Shown: one piece after another, positions 31,856 through 40,724 of the stretch
Position numbering within the stretch: the first letter of the stretch is position 1
How the letters are laid out: the number at the start of each line of letters is the position of its first letter
NCBI GenBank assembly: GCA_029945445.1
Contig: JAQSCO010000063.1
Span: 1 to 50,832 of the forward strand
Source: Lacunisphaera sp.
GTDB taxonomy: Bacteria > Verrucomicrobiota > Verrucomicrobiia > Opitutales > Opitutaceae
DNA: 50,832 nucleotides
Reading direction: 5' to 3'
Notes under the pieces: model-generated
Database searches by the model: none
What the model was told of the DNA's origin: nothing
What the model saw: only the letters and a program-made list of their open reading frames with translations
Position numbers and translations under genes: made by a program

Positions 31856-32134
31856 ATGACGGCCTTCGACCCCATAGTCTTCCATCAGCTGCCGGTGATC
31901 CGGCAGATCGTCCGCGACGAGACCTGGCTCGAAGGGGAGCGGCGGGGCTGCACCGTCCCGCCGGATGACCGGCTGGTGCGCGCCAACGTCTGCTCGGTGG
32001 TGCTGCGCATCGGGGCGCAATTGCGCGAGTCGGCCCAGCGGGCGAGCAACGCCCGCGCGGATTCCCCGCTTGTCGCGGAGCGGGGGCGGGATAGGGTCGC
32101 TGGAATTCCTCCCGAATTATGCGCTATGATGTGA
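31856..32134 (+). CDS. Small protein of unknown function
   Basis: The 92-residue product begins MTAFDPIVFHQLPVIRQIV, then RDETWLEGERRGCTVPPDD, and continues with a helical VCSVVLRIGAQLRESAQRA segment. I do not recognise a named family, although the sequence looks like a folded alpha-helical protein rather than a shadow frame. Its last 16 bp overlap the start of the DUF302 gene, which suggests translational coupling. The final about 30 residues look less ordered. The preceding 220 bp contains no other gene. Confidence 0.6.
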   Translation: MTAFDPIVFHQLPVIRQIVRDETWLEGERRGCTVPPDDRLVRANVCSVVLRIGAQLRESAQRASNARADSPLVAERGRDRVAGIPPELCAMM

Positions 32135-32502
32135 TCACCACCAAACCCGCGGCGCAGGCCGTCGCTGATGTCCAAACCGTGGCGAAGCAGCACGGCTTCG
32201 GCACCCTCCATGTCTACAACCTCAAGGAAACGCTCACCGGCAAGGGTTTCCCCCAGACGAGCGAGTGCTACGTGCTCGAGGTGTGCAACCCGGCGCAGGC
32301 CGACCAGGTGCTGCGGCTGGACTTCACGATGAACGTCGCGCTGCCCTGCCGCATCTCCGTCTACGAGAGCCAGGGCAAGACCTGGATCGGCATGATCCGG
32401 CCGAAGGCGATGCTCGAGATGCTGTCGAAGCAGCCCGCGCTGGCGGTCATCGCCGACGAGGTCGAGGCCGCGATGGTGAAGATCATCGACGGGGCGAAGT
32501 AA
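32119..32502 (+). CDS. DUF302 domain protein
   Basis: The 127-residue product is a single DUF302 domain, a small alpha/beta fold of unresolved function. Characteristic parts are the start RYDVITTKPAAQAVADVQTVA, the central FGTLHVYNLKETL, and CNPAQADQVL with LPCRISVYESQGKTWIGMIRP. Several cysteines (SECYVLEVCNP, ALPCR) could bind a metal or haem, as suggested for some members. It overlaps the small gene upstream by 16 bp and precedes yceH by 51 bp. Confidence 0.9.
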   Translation: MRYDVITTKPAAQAVADVQTVAKQHGFGTLHVYNLKETLTGKGFPQTSECYVLEVCNPAQADQVLRLDFTMNVALPCRISVYESQGKTWIGMIRPKAMLEMLSKQPALAVIADEVEAAMVKIIDGAK

Positions 32503-32553
32503 GGCTCCGGCTCAATCCTTGCACCGGCGCGGACTGGAGGATTTCCTGAGGGC

Positions 32554-33288
32554 ATGGACCCTGTCATCCCGACTGCGACCCCGCCCGCCGCGCCGCTCTC
32601 GTTGCTGGCCGCGCGGGTGCTCGGTTGCCTCATCGAGAAGGAATTCGCCACGCCCGACATCTACCCGCTGACGCTCAATGCGCTGGTCAACGCCTGCAAC
32701 CAGAAGAGCAACCGCGAGCCGGTGATGGAGGTGACGGGCCGCGAGGTGGAGGCGGCGCTCGATGAATTGCGCCAGCAACGGATGGCCGCGGTCTTTGCCG
32801 GAGCCGACGCCCGGGTGCCCAAATACAAGCAGAAGATTGAGGCTGTCCACCCGATGGAGCCCGTCGCGCGCGCCCTGCTGGGCGAACTGCTGCTGCGCGG
32901 GCCGCAGACGACCGCCGGCCTGCGGGGGAATGCTGAGCGGCTGCAGCCGATGCCCGCGGCGACGGAGTTGGAAATGATTTTGGCGGAACTGGCTGGGCGG
33001 ACATCCGGCGCGATCGTGCGCAAGCTGCCGCGCCAGCCGGGCCAGAAGGAGGCGCGCTGGGTGCAGTTGCTGACGGGTCCGCCTTCGCTCTCCGAGCTTC
33101 CGCCTTCGCCAGGCTTCGGCGAGACGAGTCGGCGCGAGTCGTCCAGTGGCTCCGCCACAGGCGAGGAACCCGTGGCCGTCAGCGTGACGCTGCCGCCGGA
33201 GGTCGAGCGCCGGCTGACGGTGCTGGAGGCCGAGGTGAAAGGCCTGCGCGAGGAAATCGCGCGGCTGAAAAAATCGCTTGGGGAGTAG
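32554..33288 (+). CDS. yceH: YceH family protein (DUF480), with a repeat-derived linker
   Basis: The 244-residue product has the two winged-helix units of YceH: LLAARVLGCLIEKEFATPDIYPLTLNALVNACNQKSNR at the start and ARALLGELLLRGPQTTAGLR near residue 108. A C-terminal coiled coil follows (LTVLEAEVKGLREEIARLKK). Between them, residues about 176-208 form a low-complexity Ser/Pro/Gly linker. Its DNA contains two tandem CCGCCTTCGC units and a near-palindrome, GACGAGTCGGCGCGAGTCGTC-like, at 33123-33143. YceH elsewhere is about 215 residues, so this linker probably is an inserted repeat kept in frame. Function of YceH is unknown. Confidence 0.9.
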   Translation: MDPVIPTATPPAAPLSLLAARVLGCLIEKEFATPDIYPLTLNALVNACNQKSNREPVMEVTGREVEAALDELRQQRMAAVFAGADARVPKYKQKIEAVHPMEPVARALLGELLLRGPQTTAGLRGNAERLQPMPAATELEMILAELAGRTSGAIVRKLPRQPGQKEARWVQLLTGPPSLSELPPSPGFGETSRRESSSGSATGEEPVAVSVTLPPEVERRLTVLEAEVKGLREEIARLKKSLGE

Positions 33289-33314
33289 GCCGCTGGTGGC
33301 TGCGCACAACGCTC

Positions 33315-33340
33315 CGGCCCGCAGGGACGCGGGCCCTCCA
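33315..33340. repeat. Half palindromic element, TGGAGGG/CCCTCCA type
   Basis: GGCCCGC, then AGGGAC, then GCGGGCC running into CCCTCCA: the right hairpin and end of the family. It follows the yceH stop. Confidence 0.75.
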
Positions 33341-33356
33341 ATGGGCTGGATAAAAT

Positions 33357-33379
33357 CGGGGCGTAAAGCCCCTCCTACA
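33357..33379. repeat. Half palindromic element, TGTAGG type
   Basis: GGGGCGTAAAGCCCC followed by TCCTACA forms one hairpin with a right end related to CCCTACA. It lies 17 bases from the previous half element and may have been joined to it by deletion. Confidence 0.65.
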
Positions 33380-33410
33380 GTTCAATCCAGCAAGCTTGCT
33401 GGCCTACGGC

Positions 33411-34343
33411 TCAGGCCTTCGGCGCGGGCAGCTTGAATTCCTTGAGGATGGCCTCGACCTTGCCGGTGATGTCGGCGTCCGGATCGTGCGGGTTCAGGCC
33501 GGCATGGCGGACGGTGCCATCGGGCGCAATGATGGCGATGAAGGGAATGCCCTCGATGCCGTAGGCGGGATTGAAGACTTCCTCGTCGCTGATGGCGACA
33601 GGCCAGGTCATTTCCTTGGCCTTCATGAAATCAGGCATGAGGGCGATTTCCTTGGCGGGGTCGCCCTTGGTGTCGATGCGCGCGGCGCCGAGGTTGGCCA
33701 CGAAACCCTGCAGACTGGTGACGCCGACGAAGGTGACGGGCGCGCCCGCGAAATGCGCGACCTCCTCGCGGACCTTGGGAAAGGAGGCGATGCACGGGCC
33801 GCACCACGTGGCCCAGAAGTCGAGAACGACGACCTTGCCGCGGAGATCGGCGAGGGTCTTGAGGCCGGCCTGCGAGGACCACTTGAAGTGCAGCTCGGGG
33901 GCGGTCTGGCCGATGAGGGCGGCCTTGGCCTTCGCCGTGGCGGCGGCCTGGTCCAGCTTGGCGAGGATGGAGTCCACGGCCTTCGCGGGCTCGGTGCCGG
34001 CAAAATTCTTCTTCAGGTTGAGCAGGACACTGCGGGCCTTGGCCTCGTCGCCGAGCACCTGCAGATAAAGCATGGCCTTCATGATCGCGATCTCGGCCGT
34101 GGTCTCGTTCTTCTCCGGGTATTTCACGAGGAGGGCGTCGAATTGGGCCAGCTCGGGCGCGAGCGCCTCGGCGCTGCGGTGACCCTCGTGGATCTTCAGC
34201 CCGATCTGGTCGATCAGGGCCTTGAGTTCGGTCGCGGCCGGGTTGGGCGCCTCGGCCGCGGGCGGCGTGGCGTCCTGCGCCGGGGCGCGGGAGAGAAAGG
34301 CAAAACCCAGGATGAGGGCGGTGAGGAGGGAGCGGAGTTTCAT
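33411..34343 (-). CDS. TlpA-like thioredoxin-fold protein, secreted
   Basis: The 310-residue product has a signal peptide (to about residue 23), a helical N-terminal region (about 35-140), and a TlpA/ResA thioredoxin domain with active site WCGPC at residues 180-184. The cis-proline segment is GIEGIPFIAII. It probably acts in periplasmic thiol reduction or cytochrome c maturation. The extra N-terminal helical part, which resembles a TPR-like unit, is common in such proteins of Bacteroidota and Verrucomicrobiota. It is divergent from the secreted protein at 34538 with 194 bp between. Confidence 0.9.
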   Translation of the reverse strand: MKLRSLLTALILGFAFLSRAPAQDATPPAAEAPNPAATELKALIDQIGLKIHEGHRSAEALAPELAQFDALLVKYPEKNETTAEIAIMKAMLYLQVLGDEAKARSVLLNLKKNFAGTEPAKAVDSILAKLDQAAATAKAKAALIGQTAPELHFKWSSQAGLKTLADLRGKVVVLDFWATWCGPCIASFPKVREEVAHFAGAPVTFVGVTSLQGFVANLGAARIDTKGDPAKEIALMPDFMKAKEMTWPVAISDEEVFNPAYGIEGIPFIAIIAPDGTVRHAGLNPHDPDADITGKVEAILKEFKLPAPKA

Positions 34344-34537
34344 GGGAGGTGGTGGTATTGCGGAACGCGGAAGGAAGGGAAATATCAGGCGGGCGCAAAT
34401 ATTAATCGGTTAAGGGCAGGATGCGTGCCAGAGATCGCAGGCAATGGCACCCGTGGTCGCGCCCAGCGCCGGGCGCAGCTTGAGAAAAGACTTTATGCGG
34501 GGGAGGGGCAGGTTAGGTGTTGCTGGTGCCTGTTCCA

Positions 34538-35359
34538 ATGAAGTCGCTGCGCCTTTGCGGCATCCTCGCGCTGGCATGGCTGGCCGGCGGCTTCCTGCCC
34601 GTGCGCGCATTGGCGGACGACCGCCTCGCGGGCTATTGGGTGCCGGCGCCGGAGCAGACCGCCCCGGCCGTGTTTTCCATCGGCCAGCTGGGCAAGTGGA
34701 CCATCGTGACGCAGCGCTGGGCCGGGCCCGATCCGGCGACCCCGGAGTTCAAGGTCCGCTACCTCGTGACGACCGAGGGCAATCACGGCACGATGACGGC
34801 GGATCAGAACCTCGACAAATTGCCGGACGTGCCCCGCTCGATCACCTATCAGGTGGAGTCGGGGCGACTCACCCTGACCATTGAGGGCGCGGTGCATCCC
34901 GGAACCTATCAACTGGTGAAGGGCACGCCGCCGGCCGCCGCCCGGCCGGGTCCGGCGCCGGGTTCCACCGTGAAGATGCCGCCCGTGCCGCGGACGGCTC
35001 CCACGCCCGCGCATCCGGCCAAGCAAATTTCCCCGTGGGAATACCTCCTGGGTGGCTGGAACACGGAGCCGCAAGCCGCGGTGCAGGTCAGCCTGTTCAT
35101 CAAGCCCAACAAGACGGGCGGGGTCAGCATCAACCAGCGATGGGTAAAGGGGAGTGACAGTCCTTCGCTGTTGAAGGCTGGCAATTACGTCGCCTCGACC
35201 CTCGGCGGCCATGGCGTGCTTACGATGGAGAAGGCGGATACCGAGGGATCGCCGGTTCCGCTCGTCATGAATTTCGCCTACGAGGGCGAAGTGCTGGTCA
35301 TCACCGTGGATGACGGGACCTACGCCGGCCAGCACCGGCTGGTGAAGGCGGCGCGGTAG
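34538..35359 (+). CDS. Secreted protein with an internal duplication, unknown function
   Basis: The 273-residue product starts with a signal peptide ending near VRALA (residue 26). The mature part has two similar halves joined by a Pro/Ala/Thr linker (about residues 122-160). Half 1 runs from LAGYWV through QRWAG, NHGTMT and ends PGTYQLVKG. Half 2 runs from LLGGWN through QRWVKG, GHGVLTME and ends YAGQHRLVKA. Each half looks like a small beta barrel of lipocalin or TIGR03067 type. The ATG at 34538 is preferred over one seven codons upstream because it opens the signal peptide. I do not recognise a named family. Confidence 0.8.
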   Translation: MKSLRLCGILALAWLAGGFLPVRALADDRLAGYWVPAPEQTAPAVFSIGQLGKWTIVTQRWAGPDPATPEFKVRYLVTTEGNHGTMTADQNLDKLPDVPRSITYQVESGRLTLTIEGAVHPGTYQLVKGTPPAAARPGPAPGSTVKMPPVPRTAPTPAHPAKQISPWEYLLGGWNTEPQAAVQVSLFIKPNKTGGVSINQRWVKGSDSPSLLKAGNYVASTLGGHGVLTMEKADTEGSPVPLVMNFAYEGEVLVITVDDGTYAGQHRLVKAAR

Positions 35360-35378
35360 GCTTGTTCGCACAGGCAGC

Positions 35379-35461
35379 TGGAGGGCGCGCGTCTCTGCGC
35401 GCCGCGGTCGGCCGGGAGGCGACCCTTCACAGAATCGGCCCGCAGAGACTCGGGCCCTCCA
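35379..35461. repeat. Two-hairpin palindromic element with an enlarged middle, TGGAGGG type
   Basis: Ends TGGAGGG and CCCTCCA are intact. Hairpin 1 is GCGCGC/GCGCGC with loop GTCTCT. Hairpin 2 is GGCCCG/CGGGCC with loop CAGAGACT. The 83-bp element has about 30 more bases between hairpins than the 52-bp copies. The two loops are complementary to each other. Confidence 0.85.
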
Positions 35462-35464
35462 TTT

Positions 35465-35490
35465 AAAAGCCCCGGAGCAAGCTCCGGGGT
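35465..35490 (-). terminator. Second terminator-like hairpin downstream of ppdK
   Basis: The stem CCCCGGAG/CTCCGGGG with a CAAG loop is followed on the minus strand by GCTTTTAAAT. It may back up the terminator at 35509. The T-run is short. The same hairpin read on the plus strand also lies after the gene ending at 35359. Confidence 0.65.
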
Positions 35491-35508
35491 ATTAGACCCA
35501 AAGTGAAT

Positions 35509-35539
35509 AAAAAGCCCCGGACCTTGCGGACCGGGGCTT
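35509..35539 (-). terminator. Rho-independent terminator of ppdK
   Basis: On the minus strand the stem GCCCCGGTCCG/CGGACCGGGGC-like pair with an CAAG-type loop runs into GCTTTTTATT. It begins about 22 bp after the ppdK stop. Confidence 0.85.
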
Positions 35540-35560
35540 CGGGAATGAATCGGAAGAGGC

Positions 35561-38341
35561 TTACTTCTTGCCGTCGGCGATCGCCGCCTGGGCGGCCGCG
35601 AGGCGCGCCACGGGGACGCGATACGGGCTGCAGCTGACGTAGGTGAGGCCGAGCTTGTGGCAGAACTTCACCGAGTCCGGGTCGCCGCCGTGCTCGCCGC
35701 AGATGCCGAGCTTGATGTCGGGGCGGGTCGCGCGGCCCTTCTTGATCGCGATTTCCATGAGCTGGCCGACGCCGGTCTGGTCGATCGAGGCGAAGGGGTT
35801 CTTCTTGAAGATCTCGGACTCCTGGTAGGCGCCGAGGAAGGAGCCGGAGTCGTCGCGCGACATGCCGAGGCAGGTCTGCGTGAGGTCGTTCGTGCCGAAG
35901 CTGAAGAACTCGGCCGTCTTCGCGACCTCGTCGGCGGTGAGCGCGCCGCGCGGGATCTCGATCATGGTGCCGACCGAATACTTGATTTTCACCTTCTTCT
36001 CGGCCTGGACCTTGGCGGCGACCTCGTGGACGAGGGCCGTCTGCAGATCGAGCTCCTTCTTGAAGCCGACCAGCGGGATCATGATCTCGGGGTGGGCCTT
36101 GAAGCCCGCCTTCGTCGCGTCGGCCGCGGCCTCGAGGACGGCGCGGGCCTGCATGGCGGTGATCTCCGGATACTTGATGCCGAGGCGGCAGCCGCGGAAA
36201 CCGAGCATCGGGTTGAACTCGTGGAGCTCATGGACGCGCTTCTCGATCTTCGCAACGTCGATGCCGAGCTTCTTCGCGAGATCGGCCTGCGACTCCTTCG
36301 AGTTCGGGAGGAATTCATGCAGCGGCGGGTCGAGGAAGCGGATGGTGGCCGGCAGGCCCTTCAGCTCCTTGAAGATCCCGTAGAAGTCGCCCCGCTGGTA
36401 GGGAAGGAGCTTCGCGAGGGCGGCCTCGCGGGCGGCGAGTGTGTCGGCGAGGATCATCTCGCGCATGACGTCGATGCGGTCGCCCTCGAAGAACATGTGC
36501 TCCGTGCGGGTGAGGCCGATGCCGACCGCGCCGAACGCGACGGCGATGCGCGTCTGGTCGGGCGTGTCGGCGTTGGTGCGGACCGAGAGCTTGGTCGCGG
36601 CGGCGCACCACTTCATGAGCTGGGTGAAGCTCTTGAACTTCTCCGTGGCCATTGCGACCTTGTCGCCATCGACGAGGCCGGCGATGATCTCGGACGGGGC
36701 GGTCTTGATCTGGCCGGCGTAGACGATGCCGGACGTGCCGTCGATCGAGAGGAAGTCCCCTTCGCCGAAGGTGGTGCCGTCGATCGTCACGCATTTCTTG
36801 TCGTAGTTGACGTGGACGCCGGCGGCGCCGCAGACGCAGACCTTGCCCATCTGGCGGGCGACGAGCGCGGCGTGCGAGGAAACGCCCCCCCGGGCGGTGA
36901 GGATGCCCTCGGCCGCGATCATGCCGCGGAGATCCTCGGGGGAGGTCTCGACGCGGACGAGCAGGACCTTCTCGCCGCGGTCGGCGGCGACCACGGCGCG
37001 ATCGGCGTTAAAGTAGATCTTGCCGGTGGCGGCGCCGGGGCCGGCGGGGAGGCCGGTGGCGATGGCGCGGGCCTTCTTGACCTCGGCGAGGTCGAAGATC
37101 GGCGCCAGGATCTGCTCGAGCTGATCGGCCGGGTTGCGGAGGACGGCGGTCTGCCAGTCGATGAGTTTCTCCTTCACCATGTCCATGGAGAATTTGAGCG
37201 CGGCGGCGGCGGTGCGCTTGCCGTTGCGCGTCTGGAGCATGAACAGCTTGCCTTCCTGGATCGTGAACTCGATGTCCTGGACGTCCTTGAAGTGCTTCTC
37301 GAGCGTCGCGCGGACCTTGAGCAGCTCAGCGTAGGACTTCGGCATCTGCTTCTTGAGCTCGAGGACGGGCTCGGGGGTGCGGACGCCGGCGACGACATCC
37401 TCACCCTGGGCGTTGATGAGGAACTCGCCGTAGAATTCGTTGACGCCGTTGGCCGGGTTGCGGGTGAAGGCGACGCCGGAGCCGGACTTATCGCCGGTGT
37501 TGCCGAAGACCATGGCCTGGACGTTGACGGCAGTGCCCCACTCGGAGGGGATGTTGTATTTGGCGCGGTAGACCTTGGCGCGGTCGTTCATCCAGCTGCC
37601 GAAGACGGCGCCGGCGGCGCCGCGGAGCTGCTCCCACGGGTCGTGGGGGAACACATGGCCGGTGCGCTCGAGCACGAGGGCCTTGAAGCGTCGGACGAGT
37701 TCCTGCTGGTCGGCGGCGGTCAGCTCGGAGTCGACGATGTCCTTGTGATATTTCTCGTGCTTGAAGTTGTGGATGGCGGTCTCGAACGGCTCGTGGTCCT
37801 CGCCTTCCTTCTTTTGCACGCCGAGCACGACGTCGCCATACATCTGGATGAAGCGGCGGTAGCAGTCCCAGGCGAAGCGCGGGTTGCCGGTGGCGGCCTC
37901 GAGGGCGGTGACGGTCGAGTCGTTGAGGCCGAGGTTGAGGATGGTGTCCATCATGCCCGGCATGGAGTCGCGGGCGCCGGAGCGGACGGCGACGAGCAGC
38001 GGCATGCTGCCGGTGGCACCGAACTTCGTGCCCATGATGCGCTCCATGTTGGCGACGCCGGCTTCCATCTGGCCCTGGAGTTCCTTCGGGTAGGTCTTCT
38101 TGTGGTCGTAGAAATAAGTGCAGACCTCGGTGGTGATGGTGAAGCCCGGGGGCACGGGGAGACCGATGCGGGTCATCTCCTGGAGATTGGCGCCCTTGCC
38201 GCCCAGGAGCGGCTTCATGGAGCCGTTGCCGTCAGCCTTGCCGGCGCCCCACGAATAAACGTATTTGGCGGCCTTGGCGGCGCGTTTTTGTGCAGCGGGC
38301 TTCTTGCCCGCAGATTTTTTGGCAGTCGATTTCTTGGCCAT
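35561..38341 (-). CDS. ppdK: Pyruvate, phosphate dikinase
   Basis: PPDK interconverts pyruvate, ATP and phosphate with PEP, AMP and PPi. The 926-residue product has the N-terminal ATP-grasp domain ([21 protein letters not shown]), the phosphohistidine domain [19 protein letters not shown] with the catalytic His at about 490, and the C-terminal TIM barrel with SFGTNDLTQ and [10 protein letters not shown]. Before the ATP-grasp domain is a 26-residue Lys/Ala/Ser-rich tail ([20 protein letters not shown]), absent from most PPDKs. The ATG at 38341 is the likely start. It is monocistronic with a terminator. With PPi-PEPCK in the same window, PEP and PPi pools may be linked. Confidence 0.96.
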   Translation of the reverse strand: MAKKSTAKKSAGKKPAAQKRAAKAAKYVYSWGAGKADGNGSMKPLLGGKGANLQEMTRIGLPVPPGFTITTEVCTYFYDHKKTYPKELQGQMEAGVANMERIMGTKFGATGSMPLLVAVRSGARDSMPGMMDTILNLGLNDSTVTALEAATGNPRFAWDCYRRFIQMYGDVVLGVQKKEGEDHEPFETAIHNFKHEKYHKDIVDSELTAADQQELVRRFKALVLERTGHVFPHDPWEQLRGAAGAVFGSWMNDRAKVYRAKYNIPSEWGTAVNVQAMVFGNTGDKSGSGVAFTRNPANGVNEFYGEFLINAQGEDVVAGVRTPEPVLELKKQMPKSYAELLKVRATLEKHFKDVQDIEFTIQEGKLFMLQTRNGKRTAAAALKFSMDMVKEKLIDWQTAVLRNPADQLEQILAPIFDLAEVKKARAIATGLPAGPGAATGKIYFNADRAVVAADRGEKVLLVRVETSPEDLRGMIAAEGILTARGGVSSHAALVARQMGKVCVCGAAGVHVNYDKKCVTIDGTTFGEGDFLSIDGTSGIVYAGQIKTAPSEIIAGLVDGDKVAMATEKFKSFTQLMKWCAAATKLSVRTNADTPDQTRIAVAFGAVGIGLTRTEHMFFEGDRIDVMREMILADTLAAREAALAKLLPYQRGDFYGIFKELKGLPATIRFLDPPLHEFLPNSKESQADLAKKLGIDVAKIEKRVHELHEFNPMLGFRGCRLGIKYPEITAMQARAVLEAAADATKAGFKAHPEIMIPLVGFKKELDLQTALVHEVAAKVQAEKKVKIKYSVGTMIEIPRGALTADEVAKTAEFFSFGTNDLTQTCLGMSRDDSGSFLGAYQESEIFKKNPFASIDQTGVGQLMEIAIKKGRATRPDIKLGICGEHGGDPDSVKFCHKLGLTYVSCSPYRVPVARLAAAQAAIADGKK

Positions 38342-38531
38342 AGTGATGGGAGTAAGATGAACGAAAGAAGGCCTGAGCGCACAGGTTTGGCGCGGGGGTG
38401 TCAACGGCGGAGGCGGGGAAGGGTGTCCTAATTTTTCCCCGGCCGCCCGGGGGCCGGCCAGGCGGCACGGACAGGCCCTTTCAAGGTCCGGCGGGCGAGA
38501 GAAATACGGGGATTGCCGGGACGGGGGAAAG

Positions 38532-39371
38532 TTGTTTCGAGTTCAAGGCTTGAGCGAAACACCACCAGTGGACCAACACGCCGAGGGCGGCCCGGGTGAG
38601 GCCGCGACCCCGCCGCCGCGCAAGCCCATGGGGTTCTTCGAGCACCTTGAGGAACTGCGCTGGACCCTGATCAAGTGCGCCGTGGTGTTCGGCCTCTTCG
38701 TGACGCTCATCGCCTATTGGGTCGACGATTTCGGCCGGATCCTGAACTGGCCGCTGGACCGGGTGCACGCCGACTACCCGAAGATGAACACCGACCTGGT
38801 GACGAACAGCCCGATGGGCGTGTTCAGCGTGATCATCGACATCTGCCTCATCGGCGGGCTCGTGATGTCGCTGCCGTTCTTCCTCTTCTTCGTCGGGCAG
38901 TTCATCGCCCCGGCGCTGACCAAGCGGGAGCTGAAGGTGCTGCTGCCGACCTGCGCGGCGGCGTTCGTGCTTTTCCTGGGCGGCGCATCGTTCGGGTATT
39001 TCCTGCTCACCCCGAGCACCATCCGGGTGGCGTTCGAACTGAACCAGCTGATGCACTACACGGTGATGTGGACGGCGGACCGATACTACAGCCTGCTGAT
39101 CTGGCTCGTGCTCGGCATGGGCGCGGCGTTCGAGTTCCCGCTGCTGATCGTGCTCGCGGTCTACATGGGCTTCATCGAGGTGGCCACGCTGCGCAAATAC
39201 CGCCGGCACGCCATCGTGGTCATCTTCATCATCGCCGCGGTCATCACGCCCACGCCCGACCCGATCAACCAGTCGCTGTTCGCGATCCCGCTCATCGTGC
39301 TTTACGAAATCGCCATCCTCGTCGCCTCGCAGCTCAAGCGCCGCCGCAAGGACGAGGTGATCGAGGTGTAA
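38532..39371 (+). CDS. tatC: Sec-independent translocase subunit TatC
   Basis: TatC is the receptor of the twin-arginine pathway in the inner membrane. The product is up to 279 residues with six hydrophobic segments. TatC hallmarks are [16 protein letters not shown] at the first helix, the periplasmic loop, [11 protein letters not shown], and [15 protein letters not shown] followed by [24 protein letters not shown]. No ATG precedes the domain except at 38628, right at the conserved HLEELR motif with no ribosome site. The TTG at 38532 follows GGGGGAAAG and is preferred; another TTG lies at 38550. No tatA/B is adjacent. Confidence 0.93.
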   Translation: MFRVQGLSETPPVDQHAEGGPGEAATPPPRKPMGFFEHLEELRWTLIKCAVVFGLFVTLIAYWVDDFGRILNWPLDRVHADYPKMNTDLVTNSPMGVFSVIIDICLIGGLVMSLPFFLFFVGQFIAPALTKRELKVLLPTCAAAFVLFLGGASFGYFLLTPSTIRVAFELNQLMHYTVMWTADRYYSLLIWLVLGMGAAFEFPLLIVLAVYMGFIEVATLRKYRRHAIVVIFIIAAVITPTPDPINQSLFAIPLIVLYEIAILVASQLKRRRKDEVIEV

Positions 39372-39465
39372 GGGGGCGGGCCGGTAATTGTTACCGCCTT
39401 GTAATCCAGCAGCAGCATTCCCGGTAGGAACGTTCCGCTATTATGGGCGTCTTGCTTCAATTCCA

Positions 39466-40476
39466 TATGACTTTCATTTCCGCCTGCTCCGACTGGGCCT
39501 GACGGTCCTGGCCTTGTCCGCGACCGCCCGGGCCGCCCCCGGGGGCACCGACTCGGGCTCCGTGGTCTATTCCGACTCGAACAAGCCGGTCGGGTTCGCC
39601 GAGCTGACCTACGGGAAGTCCCACCTCGTCAATACCGGCGCGACCATCACCAACGACTATTCGCGCGTCTATCCCACGTTCCATCTCGCCTACAAGCTGA
39701 CCGACCGCCACGAGTTCCAGGTCAACTACAGCCATCGCGTGCGCCGGCCCGAGATCGACGACCTCAATCCGTTCGCCGAATACGCCGACCCGTTCAACCT
39801 CCGCGCCGGCAACCCGCGGCTGCTGCCCGAGGACATTCATTCGGTCGAGGCGGGCTACAGCTACCAGCATGGCGACACGACCTTCACGTCGACCTTCTAC
39901 GACCGGCGGACCTACCACGGCTTCACGAATTTCACGACCGACCTCGGCGGCGGCGTGCTGCTCACCACGCACACGAACCTTGCGACGAGCAACGCCGCCG
40001 GCCTGGAGCTGACGGCGAACACCGACCTCGGCTCGCACGTGTCGCTCAACTTCAGCTCGAACACCTTCTTCAACACGATCGATGCCGCGAACCTCGGTTT
40101 CAGCTCGAGCAAATCCGACGTCTCGTGGCTGGCCAAGCTCGGCGTCACGCTGCACCTGCCGCGCAACACGCAGGTGCAGTTCAACACCAACTACTCCTCC
40201 GCGCGGCTGACCCCGCAGGGCGAGCGGCGCCCGACGTTCGTCGCCAACCTCGGCGTGCGCCGCGATTTCTGGGCGAAGAAGGCCGCGCTGGTCCTGACCG
40301 TTTCCGACCTTTTCAATTCGCTCAAGGAAACCAACGGGCTCGACACGCCGCTGCTGCACGAGGAGACCACGCGCCGCCGCAGCGCGCGCATCGTCTACGC
40401 CGGCCTGATCTACAATTTCGGCAAGCCGGCGAAGAAGGCGAAGGACGACCCGCTGAAGTTCGACAACTCGCTCTGA
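39466..40476 (+). pseudogene. Decayed outer-membrane (TonB-dependent receptor-like) beta-barrel gene
   Basis: The C-terminal part encodes about 290 residues of an outer-membrane barrel of the OMP_b-brl_3 type (YPTFHLAYKLTDRHEFQVNYS, RRPEIDDLNPF, NPRLLPEDIHSVEAGYSY), ending with a typical receptor barrel. The plug domain and most of the barrel are absent. Just before it is a signal-peptide-like stretch (RLLRLGLTVLALSATARA) in the same frame as the barrel. The nearest ATG, at 39466, is in another frame and stops after 11 codons. The only in-frame start is a TTG at 39388 without a good ribosome site. The pattern fits a frameshift near the start plus a large internal deletion. A functional short barrel is the alternative. 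Confidence 0.75.
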
Positions 40477-40524
40477 GCTTCGTCAGCCGGCAGAATAATG
40501 CGGGTCTTGTCCGGATCCAGGCCG

Positions 40525-40596
40525 CAACCCTAAGTATACTATTAGTTGACAGCAAAGTCTCTAAGGCGATGTCAACTAATAGTATACTTAGGGTTG
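40525..40596. repeat. AT-rich palindrome, copy 2 (perfect 27-bp arms)
   Basis: Arms at 40525-40551 and 40570-40596 pair perfectly over 27 bp around an 18-base loop. Each arm holds TGTCAACTAATAGTATACT, also present at 7167-7184. The arm contains the self-palindrome AGTATACT. It lies between two converging genes. Confidence 0.9.
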
Positions 40597-40724
40597 GGCA
40601 GGTCTGCCGAGATTGGGGTGGTCGCTCCGGGCGGGAACATGAGGCGAGGCCGGCGCCCCGGCCCGTGGCCGGCGCGGCAGCGGCGGAATGGGAGAGAGGC
40701 CAGCTTCGATCCGAAGGGGGAAAC

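Noticed and set aside
38628..39371. TatC starting at the ATG 38628
   Set aside because: This start would remove the usual short N-terminal tail before the HLEELR motif and has no ribosome site. The TTG at 38532 has GGGGGAAAG before it.
40546..40588. TTGACA and TATACT in the palindrome as a promoter
   Set aside because: The boxes are 31 bases apart, and both arise from the arms of the inverted repeat. There is no gene in a suitable position.
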